DNA of 64,000 bases, from contig NZ_MWLL01000191.1 in assembly GCF_002198675.1 (NCBI RefSeq), positions 129,947-193,946 of the forward strand, given 5' to 3'. Under the pieces are notes generated by a model that was not told the DNA's origin, did no database searches, and saw nothing but the letters and a program-made list of their open reading frames with translations. This stretch comes from Kineosporia sp. R_H_3. GTDB lineage: Bacteria; Actinomycetota; Actinomycetes; Actinomycetales; Kineosporiaceae. Shown here in pieces: positions 46,688 to 55,166 of the stretch. A program made the translations under genes and the position numbers. Positions within the stretch are counted from its first letter, which is position 1, and every line of letters begins with the position of its first letter.

Positions 46688-49600
46688 GTGATCGAGCACG
46701 CGCTGTCCCGTGCCGGCACCGTGGGCGCGGACCTCCTCGAGGTGCCCTGGGAGCAGCATGCCCTGGGCCCGCCCGGACGCTGGCCGCACGCCCTCGCGAA
46801 CGCCGTCCGCACCATGCTCTCCTCGCGGTTCTCCATGTGGATGGCGTGGGGCCCCGAGCTGACCTTCTTCTGCAACGACGCGTACCGGCGCGACACCCTC
46901 GGCTCGAAGTACCCCTGGGCCCTGGGCCGCAGCGCACGCGAGGTGTGGAAGGAGATCTGGCCCGACATCGGCCCGCGGATCGAGCACGTCGTGAGCACCG
47001 GTGAGGCCACGTGGGACGAGGACCTGCTGCTCTTCCTCGAGCGCAACGGGTACGTCGAGGAGAGCTACCACACGTTCTCGTACAGCCCTCTCGTGGACGA
47101 CGAGGGCGCGGCGGCAGGGATGCTCTGCGTCGTCAGCGAGGAGACCGAGCGGGTCATCGGCGAGCGGCGGATGCGGACGCTGCGGGACCTGGGCACCGAC
47201 CGGTCGGTCGTCCGCGAGGAGGCGGACGTCTTCACCTCCGCACGGGTTCATCTCGCGGCCAACCCGTGGTGCCTGCCCTTCACGGCGACGTACCTCTTCG
47301 ACGCCGACGGCGACGCCCGCCTGGTGTCCGCGACGGGGACCGCGGCCGGCGACCCGGTCGCGCCGCGCGTCCTCCGGGCCACGGCGACGGATCCGGTCTG
47401 GCCGCTCGCGAGCGCGGCGGCGGGCCGGGAGTGCGTCGTCGACCTGCGGTCCCGCTTCCCCGACATCCCCTCGGGCGCGTGGCCGCAGCCGCCCGACCGG
47501 GCCGCCGTCCTGCCGCTCGGGCAGACCGCGACGGACGCCGTGAGCGGCTTCGTCGTCGTGGGCCTCAACCGGTACCGGCCGTACGACGAGGAGTACGCGG
47601 GCTTCCTGCGCCTCGTGGCCGGGCACCTCGGCACCGGGGTCGCCGCGGCGCGCGCCTACCAGGCCGAGCGGGCCCGCGCGGAGGCCCTCGCCGAGCTGGA
47701 CCGCGCGAAGACGAGCTTCTTCACCAACGTCAGCCACGAGTTCCGGACCCCGCTGACGCTCCTGCTCGGCCCGGCCGAGGACGCGCTCGCCGACACCGCG
47801 CACCCGCTCGACGCGACGCAGCGCGAGCGGCTCGAGGTCATGCGCCGCAACGCCGTCCGGCTGCTCAAGCTCGTCAACATGCTCCTGGACTTCTCCCGGC
47901 TCGGGTCGGGGCGGATGGCGGCCCGCTACGAGCCGCTCGACCTGGGCGGCGCGACGCAGGAGCTCGCCGGGATGTTCCGGCCGGCGTTCGAGGCGGCCGG
48001 GCTGGACCTCGTCGTCGAGGTCGAGGGGGACACCGAGGTAGGCGCCGGGGCCGACGTGGTCGCCCACGTCGACCACGAGATGTGGTCGAAGATCGTCCTC
48101 AACCTGTTGTCCAACGCGCTCAAGCACACGTTCGCCGGCGGGGTCCGGGTCACGGTGTCGGGGGACGACCAGACGGTGGAGCTCGCCGTGGCCGACACCG
48201 GTATCGGCGTCGACGCCGACGAGCAGAAGCGCCTCTTCGAACGGTTCCACCGCGTCCTCGGGGCGCGCTCGCGCAGCCACGAGGGGTCGGGCATCGGGCT
48301 CGCCCTCGTCGCCGAGCTGGCGGAGCTGCACGGCGGGAGCGTCGGGGTGGAGAGCACCCCGGGCCAGGGCAGCACCTTCCGGGTCCGGGTCCGCCGCGGC
48401 ACCGAGCACCTGCCTCCCGAGCAGGTCGTCCGGCCGGCCGGCCCGCCGCGGAGCGGCACCGCGGACCGGCAGGTGGAGGGTTTCCTCACCGAGGCGCTGC
48501 GCTGGTCGCAGGCCCCGGACGACCCGGCGCGGCACCGCGCGGCCGACCCGGACGCACCGCACGTGCTCGTCGTCGACGACAACGCCGACATGCGCGACTA
48601 CCTGGTGTCGCTGCTGTCGCCGACGTACGACCTCACCGTCGCCGGTGACGGGCTCGCCGCCCTCGATCGCGTCCGCGAGCGCCGTCCCGACATCGTGGTC
48701 TCCGACGTCATGATGCCGGGGCTCGACGGTTTCGGCCTGCTCCAGAAGCTGCGCGGGGACGACGCGACCGCCGACATCCCGGTCATCCTGCTCTCCGCCC
48801 GGGCCGGCGACGAGGCGACCGTCGAGGGCCTCGACGCGGGGGCGGACGACTACCTCGTCAAACCGTTCTCCGCCCGTGAGCTGACGGCGCGGGTCCGGTC
48901 GAACCTCGAGCTGGACCGCAGCCGCCGCAACGCGGTCGAGCTCGAGCACAACCGGAGCCTCCTCGACCAGGCGCAACGGCTGGCCGCCGTCGGCAGCTGG
49001 GAGCTGGACCTCGCGACCGGCGCGCTGTCGGCGTGCGACGAGCTCGTCCGGCAGACCGGTCTGTCGGCCGCGGAGCTGAGCGAGCTCGGGCTCGAGGGCG
49101 CGCTGAGCCAGGTTATCCACCCCGAGGACTCCGGCCTCGTCCGCGCCGCACTGGCCAGGGCCGCACGGGGGGAGCCGCTCGACCTCCAGGTGCGGTTCGT
49201 GCGGCCGGACGGCGAGGTGCGCACCAACCGGGTGCTCGGCGAGCTCGTGGAGTCGGTGACCGGTGACCGGACCCGGTTGCGCGGCAGCTCGCAGGACGTC
49301 ACCGAGCAGCTGAGGGCCGTCGAGCTGCAGGCCGCCGCCGCGGCCGCGCGGGAGGCGGCCGCCCGGGAGCACGAGATCGCCCGGGAGCTCCAGCTGAGCC
49401 TGCTGCCGGAGCGCTGGATCACCCCGGACCACCTGAGGATCGCGACGTTCTACCGGGCAGGTGTCGAGGGCGCTCACATCGGTGGTGACTGGTACGACGT
49501 CATCGAGCTGGGCGCCGGCCGGGCCGCGCTCGTCATCGGTGACGTCATGGGCCGGGGTGTCCGGGCGGCCGCGATCATGGCGCAGCTGCGGGCCTCGGCG

Positions 49601-50452
49601 CGCGCCTACGCCCGGCTGGACCTGCGGCCCGCGGACGTCCTCGAGCTGCTCGACGGCGTCGTCCGCGACCTCGGCGACGACCAGATCGTCACGTGCCTCT
49701 ACGCCGTGTACGACCCGGGCGACCGGACCTTCACCTTCGCGAACGCCGGGCACCTGCCCCCGCTGCTCGTCAGCGGCGGCTCGCACGTCCGGCGCCTCGC
49801 CGACACCGCTGGGCAGCCGCTCGGCACCGGACCCTTCACGTTGGAGGAGGAGACCGTCCTGCTCACCGGTCCGGCGACGGTGGCGCTCTACACCGACGGT
49901 CTCGTCGAGCGCCGCGACAGCGACATCGACGCCGGCGTCGACGCGCTCGCCGCGGTGCTGGGACGCGCGGGCGTGGACGCCGTCACCCCGGACCAGCTCG
50001 TCGCGGAGCTGCTGCCGGACGGCGCGGACGACGACGTGGCGATCCTCCTCGCGGACTTCCTGGGCGAGTCCGCCGGCACGATGACGCACAGCTGGCCGGT
50101 GGCCGACGCAGCCGTTGCGGTCCAAGGGATCCGGCACGCCGTGGCCGACGTCCTCCGCCGCTGGTCGCTCCCGCCGGGGCGCGCGGACGACGTCCTGCTC
50201 GTCGTGACCGAGCTGACCACCAACGCGATCGTCCACGGGCGCCCGCCCGTCGAGCTGCGACTGCGCCACGACGGCCGACGGGTCGTCGTCGAGGTGCACG
50301 ACGCGGCCGCCTACCTGCCGCGCAAGCAGCGGCCCACCACCGACGACGAGCACGGCCGCGGTCTCGTTCTCGTCTCCCGCGTCACCGAGCGGTGGGGCAC
50401 CCGGCCGACGGACCGCGGCAAGGCCGTGTGGTGCGTGCTCCCGGTGGGCTGA
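46688..50452 (+). CDS. Giant hybrid signalling protein: kinase, receiver, SpoIIE phosphatase and RsbW-like kinase
   Basis: A single 1254-residue protein. In order: PAS-like (about 20-165), GAF-like (170-325), HisKA with His350 in SHEFRTPLT, HATPase_c (440-575; DTGIGVD, GSGIGLALV), receiver with Asp673 in VSDVMMPG and Lys in VKPFSAREL, PAS (760-880), SpoIIE/PP2C phosphatase with GGDWYDV (Asp934) and LYTDGL, and a C-terminal RsbW-like HATPase (1125-1250; ELTTNAIVHG, HGRGLVLVS). It could link phosphorelay input to anti-sigma partner switching in one chain. No membrane segment. GTG start. No sigma factor is adjacent. Confidence 0.9.
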   Translation: MIEHALSRAGTVGADLLEVPWEQHALGPPGRWPHALANAVRTMLSSRFSMWMAWGPELTFFCNDAYRRDTLGSKYPWALGRSAREVWKEIWPDIGPRIEHVVSTGEATWDEDLLLFLERNGYVEESYHTFSYSPLVDDEGAAAGMLCVVSEETERVIGERRMRTLRDLGTDRSVVREEADVFTSARVHLAANPWCLPFTATYLFDADGDARLVSATGTAAGDPVAPRVLRATATDPVWPLASAAAGRECVVDLRSRFPDIPSGAWPQPPDRAAVLPLGQTATDAVSGFVVVGLNRYRPYDEEYAGFLRLVAGHLGTGVAAARAYQAERARAEALAELDRAKTSFFTNVSHEFRTPLTLLLGPAEDALADTAHPLDATQRERLEVMRRNAVRLLKLVNMLLDFSRLGSGRMAARYEPLDLGGATQELAGMFRPAFEAAGLDLVVEVEGDTEVGAGADVVAHVDHEMWSKIVLNLLSNALKHTFAGGVRVTVSGDDQTVELAVADTGIGVDADEQKRLFERFHRVLGARSRSHEGSGIGLALVAELAELHGGSVGVESTPGQGSTFRVRVRRGTEHLPPEQVVRPAGPPRSGTADRQVEGFLTEALRWSQAPDDPARHRAADPDAPHVLVVDDNADMRDYLVSLLSPTYDLTVAGDGLAALDRVRERRPDIVVSDVMMPGLDGFGLLQKLRGDDATADIPVILLSARAGDEATVEGLDAGADDYLVKPFSARELTARVRSNLELDRSRRNAVELEHNRSLLDQAQRLAAVGSWELDLATGALSACDELVRQTGLSAAELSELGLEGALSQVIHPEDSGLVRAALARAARGEPLDLQVRFVRPDGEVRTNRVLGELVESVTGDRTRLRGSSQDVTEQLRAVELQAAAAAAREAAAREHEIARELQLSLLPERWITPDHLRIATFYRAGVEGAHIGGDWYDVIELGAGRAALVIGDVMGRGVRAAAIMAQLRASARAYARLDLRPADVLELLDGVVRDLGDDQIVTCLYAVYDPGDRTFTFANAGHLPPLLVSGGSHVRRLADTAGQPLGTGPFTLEEETVLLTGPATVALYTDGLVERRDSDIDAGVDALAAVLGRAGVDAVTPDQLVAELLPDGADDDVAILLADFLGESAGTMTHSWPVADAAVAVQGIRHAVADVLRRWSLPPGRADDVLLVVTELTTNAIVHGRPPVELRLRHDGRRVVVEVHDAAAYLPRKQRPTTDDEHGRGLVLVSRVTERWGTRPTDRGKAVWCVLPVG

Positions 50453-50473
50453 CGGCTCCGGTGGGCCGACGGC

Positions 50474-51004
50474 TCAGGGGTGTCGCGCGCGCCCGGCGCC
50501 CGCGGCCGCGCCGTGCCGCCGCACCACGACCGCACCGACCACTGCGGCGAGGACGACCGCCGCCTCCAGGGCCAGCACGAGGGTGCGGCGACGGCGCGCC
50601 TCCCGCGTCGCCGCCAGGTGGCGAGCACGCTGCGCCTCGGCGGGGCCCACCGGGAGGCCGCTGCCGGAGCCGGCGCGCGAGTACGCGATGCCGTAGTGCC
50701 GGTAGAGACGTTCCTCCTCCTCGACGGACACGTGCCGGTCGTCCTGGGCCTGCGGGGCGCCGGCGACGTCGACGCCCCGGACGACGACCCGCACGCGCGG
50801 GCCGGACTCCACGGCGTCGACGAGCGGCACGAGGACCGGTCGCCCGCGGACGTCGGCCGTCGCCCACTCCGGCAGGCCGGTGTCGTCGTCCGTGAAGATC
50901 GTGCGGCAGATCCCGATCTCCATGCCGTCACGGTCGACGAGGATCCGGCCGGCCCAGCCCTGCGCCGACCCCAGGTCGGGCAGGCCTGCCCGGCGTCCCT
51001 GCAT
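50474..51004 (-). CDS. PRC-barrel-like protein with C-terminal membrane segment
   Basis: A 176-residue protein. The first 100 residues resemble a PRC-barrel (AGRILVDRDGMEIG and a Val-rich barrel end). A charged stretch follows, then one hydrophobic segment TLVLALEAAVVLAAVVGAVV near the C-terminus. It is likely a tail-anchored cytoplasmic domain. Its ATG overlaps the DUF2945 stop (TGATG). Function unknown; PRC-barrels in actinomycetes are often stress-related. Confidence 0.68.
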   Translation of the reverse strand: MQGRRAGLPDLGSAQGWAGRILVDRDGMEIGICRTIFTDDDTGLPEWATADVRGRPVLVPLVDAVESGPRVRVVVRGVDVAGAPQAQDDRHVSVEEEERLYRHYGIAYSRAGSGSGLPVGPAEAQRARHLAATREARRRRTLVLALEAAVVLAAVVGAVVVRRHGAAAGAGRARHP

Positions 51005-51231
51005 CAGTCGTCCTCGTGCGGCGCCGACGTCTTGTGCAGCGCCGACGGCTTGTGCACCGCCTCGCCGCCCGACGTGTCGCTGCGCACCAGGTACTGCGGG
51101 TCGTCCGTCGACGCCCGCACGGTGCGGCCCGCCGCCTCGGTGTCCGACGTGATCTTCTTCTCGACCTCGCCCTCCGCCGTCCCGCCGTGGGACCGCCAGG
51201 TGACGTGGTCGCCCTTCTCCAGCTCGCTCAT
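51004..51231 (-). CDS. DUF2945 (HVA1/TUDOR-like) small protein
   Basis: A 75-residue protein starting KGDHVTWRSHGGTAEG, the hallmark of DUF2945 (hypervirulence-associated TUDOR domain). An SH3-like barrel followed by a His-rich tail (HKPSALHKTSAPHEDD) is expected. Role unknown. It is first in a two-gene unit with the PRC-barrel gene. Confidence 0.82.
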   Translation of the reverse strand: MSELEKGDHVTWRSHGGTAEGEVEKKITSDTEAAGRTVRASTDDPQYLVRSDTSGGEAVHKPSALHKTSAPHEDD

Positions 51232-51384
51232 GACCTCCGGTTACCCAGCGGCGGGAGGGTGATGCGCGCGAAGAGCGTCCGCACGCCGGCGGGAGCTGCG
51301 GGACCCGGACCACCGGATCTTCGTCACACCGTCGCGTCGGGGAACCGATCGCCGCACCGCCCGGCGCGGGCTAACGTCGATGAC

Positions 51385-52026
51385 GTGCCGGCGTCCGCCG
51401 CACCACGCACCCACCGCCCGGCCCGATTGCGAGCGCCGCCGATGTCCCTGCCCGTGCAGCGCCGGCCCGCGGCACCGCGCCGGCCGGAGCGCGCCGTCGC
51501 CGTCGTGCTGCTGTGCGGCGCTCTCGGCCTCGGCTACGTGACGCTGCAGACCCTGGCCCCGCCCCCGCAGGGCGCGTCCGCACCGGCCGCGGCGGCGCGC
51601 GTCACCGGCGACCGCGGCCCGGCCGCGGGGTGCGCGGCCGGCGACACGCCCGCACCGGCCGGCGACCTGCCCTCCTGCGAGCGGGTGGCCGCCGACCGGC
51701 TGTCCCGCGGGCCCGTCGACCCGGGGCGCGCGGCCGGCCTGCGGCGCGACCGGGCCCGCGTCGCCGCCCTGCTCGCCCCGCCGTACGGGCCGCCTCCGGA
51801 GCGCACCTCCGAGGACGTGCTGGTGACGCTGCGCGCCGCGGGGTTCCGGCAGTCGCAGGCCCGGACGGCACGCACCGACGACCCCGCCCCGGCAGGCTCT
51901 CTCGTCTACGCCGTGCAGGTCCCGGGCGGCTGCCTCGTCGGGTACCTCGCCGCCGGCGGCCCGGAGCCGGACGACGGCCCGACGGTCGTCGGGACCCTCC
52001 CGGACCGGCCCTGTCTGTCGCTCTGA
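51385..52026 (+). CDS. Membrane-anchored secreted protein of unknown function
   Basis: About 213 residues if started at GTG 51385, or 194 from ATG 51442. One hydrophobic segment (AVAVVLLCGALGLGYV) precedes a Pro/Ala-rich extracytoplasmic region. It contains four cysteines that could form disulphides, two of them in CAAGDTPAPAGDLPSC. I recognise no domain. TAACGT (51372-51377) lies 7 nt before the GTG, suggesting a leaderless start, while the ATG has no ribosome site. Upstream of glycogen phosphorylase on the same strand, 36 nt apart. Confidence 0.6.
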   Translation: MPASAAPRTHRPARLRAPPMSLPVQRRPAAPRRPERAVAVVLLCGALGLGYVTLQTLAPPPQGASAPAAAARVTGDRGPAAGCAAGDTPAPAGDLPSCERVAADRLSRGPVDPGRAAGLRRDRARVAALLAPPYGPPPERTSEDVLVTLRAAGFRQSQARTARTDDPAPAGSLVYAVQVPGGCLVGYLAAGGPEPDDGPTVVGTLPDRPCLSL

Positions 52027-52048
52027 CCGCCGAGGGCCGATCACGGTG

Positions 52049-52054
52049 TATACG
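52049..52054 (+). promoter_or_regulatory. -10 box of glycogen phosphorylase
   Basis: TATACG (52049-52054) lies 8 nt before the GTG at 52063, and no clear Shine-Dalgarno sequence is present. The transcript probably starts at or within a few bases of the start codon. Confidence 0.45.
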
Positions 52055-52062
52055 TTTGCAGG

Positions 52063-54582
52063 GTGACCGACAACGACTACGTCATCGATCCCGTGAAGGG
52101 GCCCCGCGTGGTCCCCACCCACGATCGGGCGCTCGCCCCTGTCCAGTCTCCCGAGACCGACGTCGACGGCTTCGTCGGTGCGTTCCTGCGTGAGCTCAAC
52201 TTCGGTCAGGGTGTGTCGCTGGCCCGGGCCTCGGTCAACGACCAGCACCTGGCACTCGCCCGCACGGTGCGGCAGTACCTCATGGCCCGCTGGCTCGAGG
52301 CGATCGCCCAGCAGCGGAAGAACCCGGTCAAGGCGGTCGGGTACCTCTCGGCCGAGTACCTGCTCGGCCGGCAGCTCGACAACGCGCTGCTCGCGACCGG
52401 CCTGGTGGACGTCGTCGAGGAGGGCCTGGCCGCCTGCGGCCTGAGCCTGGACACGCTGCGCGACCAGGAGGTGGAGCCCGGGCTCGGCAACGGCGGCCTC
52501 GGCCGGCTCGCCGCCTGCTTCATCGACTCCCTCGCGACGATGAGCGTGCCGTGCATCGGCTACGGCATCCGGTACGAGTACGGCATCTTCCGGCAGACGT
52601 TCGTCGACGGGCGCCAGGTCGAGCAGCCGGACACCTGGCTGACCCTCGGCGGGCCGTGGGAGTTCCCGCACCCGGAGTCGTCGCAGCTCGTCAACTTCGC
52701 GGGCCACACCGAGACGTACGTGGACGAGGACGGGCAGGAGCGCACCCGCTGGGTGCCGGGCTGGAACGTCCTCGGCGTGCCCTACAACTACATGGTCCCC
52801 GGGTACCGCAACGGCCGGGTCAACACGCTGCGGCTGTGGAGCGCCCGCGCCACGAAGGCGTTCGACCTGGAGATCTTCAACGCCGGCGACTACGCCGAGG
52901 CGGTCCGCGCGCAGACGTTCGCGGAGAACATCTCCAAGGTGCTCTACCCCGAGGACTCCACGCCGCAGGGCAAGGAGCTGCGGCTGCAGCAGCAGTACTT
53001 CTTCGTCGCCTGCTCGCTGGCCGACTACTTGTTCGAGGTGCTGCACAGCACCTTCGACCCGGCCGCGCTGCCGGAGCGGATCATCTTCCAGCTCAACGAC
53101 ACCCACCCGGTGATCGCCGTCCCCGAGCTCATGCGCCTGCTCGTGGACGTCCTCAAGCAGCCGTGGGACAAGGCCTGGGACATCACCCGGCAGTGCTTCG
53201 CCTACACGTGCCACACGCTGCTGCCCGAGGCCCTCGAGGTGTGGCCCGTCGAGCTCATCGGCCGGCTGCTGCCGCGCCACCTGGAGATCATCGAGCGGAT
53301 CAACGCCGAGTTCCTCGACGAGGTCCGCGCGGCGTTCCCGGGCGACGAGATGCGCGTGCGCCGGATGTCGATCATCTCCGACTACCCCGAGCGCGGCGTC
53401 CGGATGGCGTTCCTCGCCACCGTCGCGGCGACGAAGGTCAACGGTGTGGCGGCCCTGCACTCCGAGCTGCTGCGCGACAAGGTGCTCCCGGACTTCTCCG
53501 AGCTGTGGCCGGAGAAGTTCATCAACGTCACCAACGGCGTCACGCCCCGCCGTTTCGTCCGGCAGTCGAACCCGAGGCTGTCCGGGCTCATCACCGAGGC
53601 GGTCGGCGACGGCTGGGTCACCGACCTCGACCGGCTGCGCGGCCTCGAGCCGCTCGCCGACGACGCCGGCTTCCGGGCCCGCTTCCGGGAGGTGAAGCAG
53701 GCCAACAAGACCCGGCTGTTCGAGCTGCTGCAGCGTCGTGACGGGTACGACCTGCCCGAGGGCAGCATGCTCGACGTCATGGTCAAGCGGCTGCACGAGT
53801 ACAAGCGTCAGTCGCTCAAGCTGCTGCACATCGTCACGCTGTACGAGGGGCTCGTCTCCGGCCGCGTCGACCCGGCGGACATCGTGCCGCGGACGTTCAT
53901 CTTCGGCGCCAAGGCCGCCCCCGGCTACCGGATGGCGAAGGAGACGATCTACCTCATCAACTCGGTGGCGTCCGTGGTCAACGCCGACCCCCGGGCCAAG
54001 GGCGTGCTCACCGTCGCGTTCCCGGCGAACTACAACGTCACCCTCGCCGAGACCCTCATCCCGGCGGCGGACCTGTCGGAGCAGATCTCGCTCGCCGGCA
54101 AGGAGGCCTCGGGCACGGGCAACATGAAGTTCGCGCTCAACGGTGCCCTGACGATCGGCACGGACGACGGCGCGAACGTCGAGCTGCGCCAGCTCGTCGG
54201 CGACGACAACTTCTTCCTCTTCGGGATGCTCGAGCCCGAGGTCGCCGCGCTCGGCGAGCGGGGCTACGTGCCGAGCAGCTTCTACGAGGCGGACGACGAC
54301 CTCAAGCGCGCCATCGACCTCATCTCGTCGGGCGCGTTCTCGGGCGGCGACCGCGGGGCCTTCGAGCCGCTCGTCTCCAACCTGCTCCACGAGGACCGTT
54401 TCATGGCCCTCGCGGACTACCGCGCCTACGTGGACGCGCAGGCGAAGGTCGACGCGGCCTACGGCGACCAGGAGGCCTGGAGCCGCTCGGCGATCCTCAA
54501 CATCGCCCGGTGCGGGTTCTTCTCGTCCGACCGTTCCATGCGCGACTACATCGACCGGATCTGGCACACCGAGCCGGTGTGA
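52063..54582 (+). CDS. glgP: Glycogen/alpha-glucan phosphorylase
   Basis: An 839-residue family GT35 phosphorylase that releases glucose 1-phosphate from alpha-1,4-glucan. Key parts: GYLSAEYLLGRQLDN, LGNGGLGRLAACF, FQLNDTHPVIAVPELMR, VKRLHEYKRQ and the PLP-lysine segment EASGTGNMKFALNG followed by GTDDGANVE. Length is normal for E. coli-type enzymes (about 800-840). It stands alone without other glycogen genes nearby. Confidence 0.96.
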   Translation: MTDNDYVIDPVKGPRVVPTHDRALAPVQSPETDVDGFVGAFLRELNFGQGVSLARASVNDQHLALARTVRQYLMARWLEAIAQQRKNPVKAVGYLSAEYLLGRQLDNALLATGLVDVVEEGLAACGLSLDTLRDQEVEPGLGNGGLGRLAACFIDSLATMSVPCIGYGIRYEYGIFRQTFVDGRQVEQPDTWLTLGGPWEFPHPESSQLVNFAGHTETYVDEDGQERTRWVPGWNVLGVPYNYMVPGYRNGRVNTLRLWSARATKAFDLEIFNAGDYAEAVRAQTFAENISKVLYPEDSTPQGKELRLQQQYFFVACSLADYLFEVLHSTFDPAALPERIIFQLNDTHPVIAVPELMRLLVDVLKQPWDKAWDITRQCFAYTCHTLLPEALEVWPVELIGRLLPRHLEIIERINAEFLDEVRAAFPGDEMRVRRMSIISDYPERGVRMAFLATVAATKVNGVAALHSELLRDKVLPDFSELWPEKFINVTNGVTPRRFVRQSNPRLSGLITEAVGDGWVTDLDRLRGLEPLADDAGFRARFREVKQANKTRLFELLQRRDGYDLPEGSMLDVMVKRLHEYKRQSLKLLHIVTLYEGLVSGRVDPADIVPRTFIFGAKAAPGYRMAKETIYLINSVASVVNADPRAKGVLTVAFPANYNVTLAETLIPAADLSEQISLAGKEASGTGNMKFALNGALTIGTDDGANVELRQLVGDDNFFLFGMLEPEVAALGERGYVPSSFYEADDDLKRAIDLISSGAFSGGDRGAFEPLVSNLLHEDRFMALADYRAYVDAQAKVDAAYGDQEAWSRSAILNIARCGFFSSDRSMRDYIDRIWHTEPV

Positions 54583-54599
54583 CGCACCGGCCGTCCCGG

Positions 54600-54624
54600 C
54601 CGGCACCGCCGCAGGCGGTGCCGG
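54600..54624. terminator. Bidirectional hairpin terminator
   Basis: CCGGCACCGCC (54600-54610) and GGCGGTGCCGG (54614-54624) form a perfect 11-bp stem with a GCA loop. It lies between glgP and the convergent DUF1801 gene. No U-run is present. Confidence 0.6.
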
Positions 54625-55059
54625 TCAGGACGTCGCGGCCCGCACGAGCTCGGCGACCTGCTTCTCGACGTCCGGGCTCCACGCCTTCAGCGCGTACGCC
54701 GTCGGCCACATGTCGCCGTCGTCGAGAGTCGCGGCGTCCTGGAAGCCCAGCGTGCAGTAGCGGTACTTGAACTTGCCGGCGTCCTGGAAGAACACGACGA
54801 CCTTGCCGTCAGCGTTCGCGTAGGCGGGCATCCCGTACCAGGTCTTCGGCGACAGCCCGGGCGCCGCCTCGGTGACCGTCGCGTGCACCCGCTCGGCGAG
54901 CGCCCGGTCGTCCGGGGCCATCTTCGCGATGGCCTCGAGAACGGCCTCCAGGCCCTCGGCCTTCTTCGCGCCCTTCTTGCCCTCGGCACGCAGCTCGGCC
55001 GCGCGCTCCTTCATCGCGGCGCGCTCTGCCGCACTGAAACCGTCGGTCTTCCCTGCCAT
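54625..55059 (-). CDS. DUF1801 protein (YdhG/iron-chaperone-like fold)
   Basis: A 144-residue DUF1801-type protein. The family core KTWYGMPAYANADGKVVVFF is followed by YCTLGFQDAATLDDG and an amphipathic end. The N-terminus is a Lys/Ala-rich helix. The fold resembles bacterial frataxin-like proteins, but function is not established. Single gene, convergent with glgP. Confidence 0.78.
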   Translation of the reverse strand: MAGKTDGFSAAERAAMKERAAELRAEGKKGAKKAEGLEAVLEAIAKMAPDDRALAERVHATVTEAAPGLSPKTWYGMPAYANADGKVVVFFQDAGKFKYRYCTLGFQDAATLDDGDMWPTAYALKAWSPDVEKQVAELVRAATS

Positions 55060-55166
55060 CGTCGACTCCCCTCGTGACGTCCGGCCGATGCCCTACCGGC
55101 CCTTCACGACGAGGCTAGGTGCGGGCCCCACGACAGGGCTTCTCGATTCCTGACCGGTTCGACGGG

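Noticed and set aside
46430-50353. A minus-strand open frame of 1307 codons opposite the hybrid signalling gene.
   Set aside because: The plus strand holds eight recognisable domains in one frame, while the opposite frame shows none.
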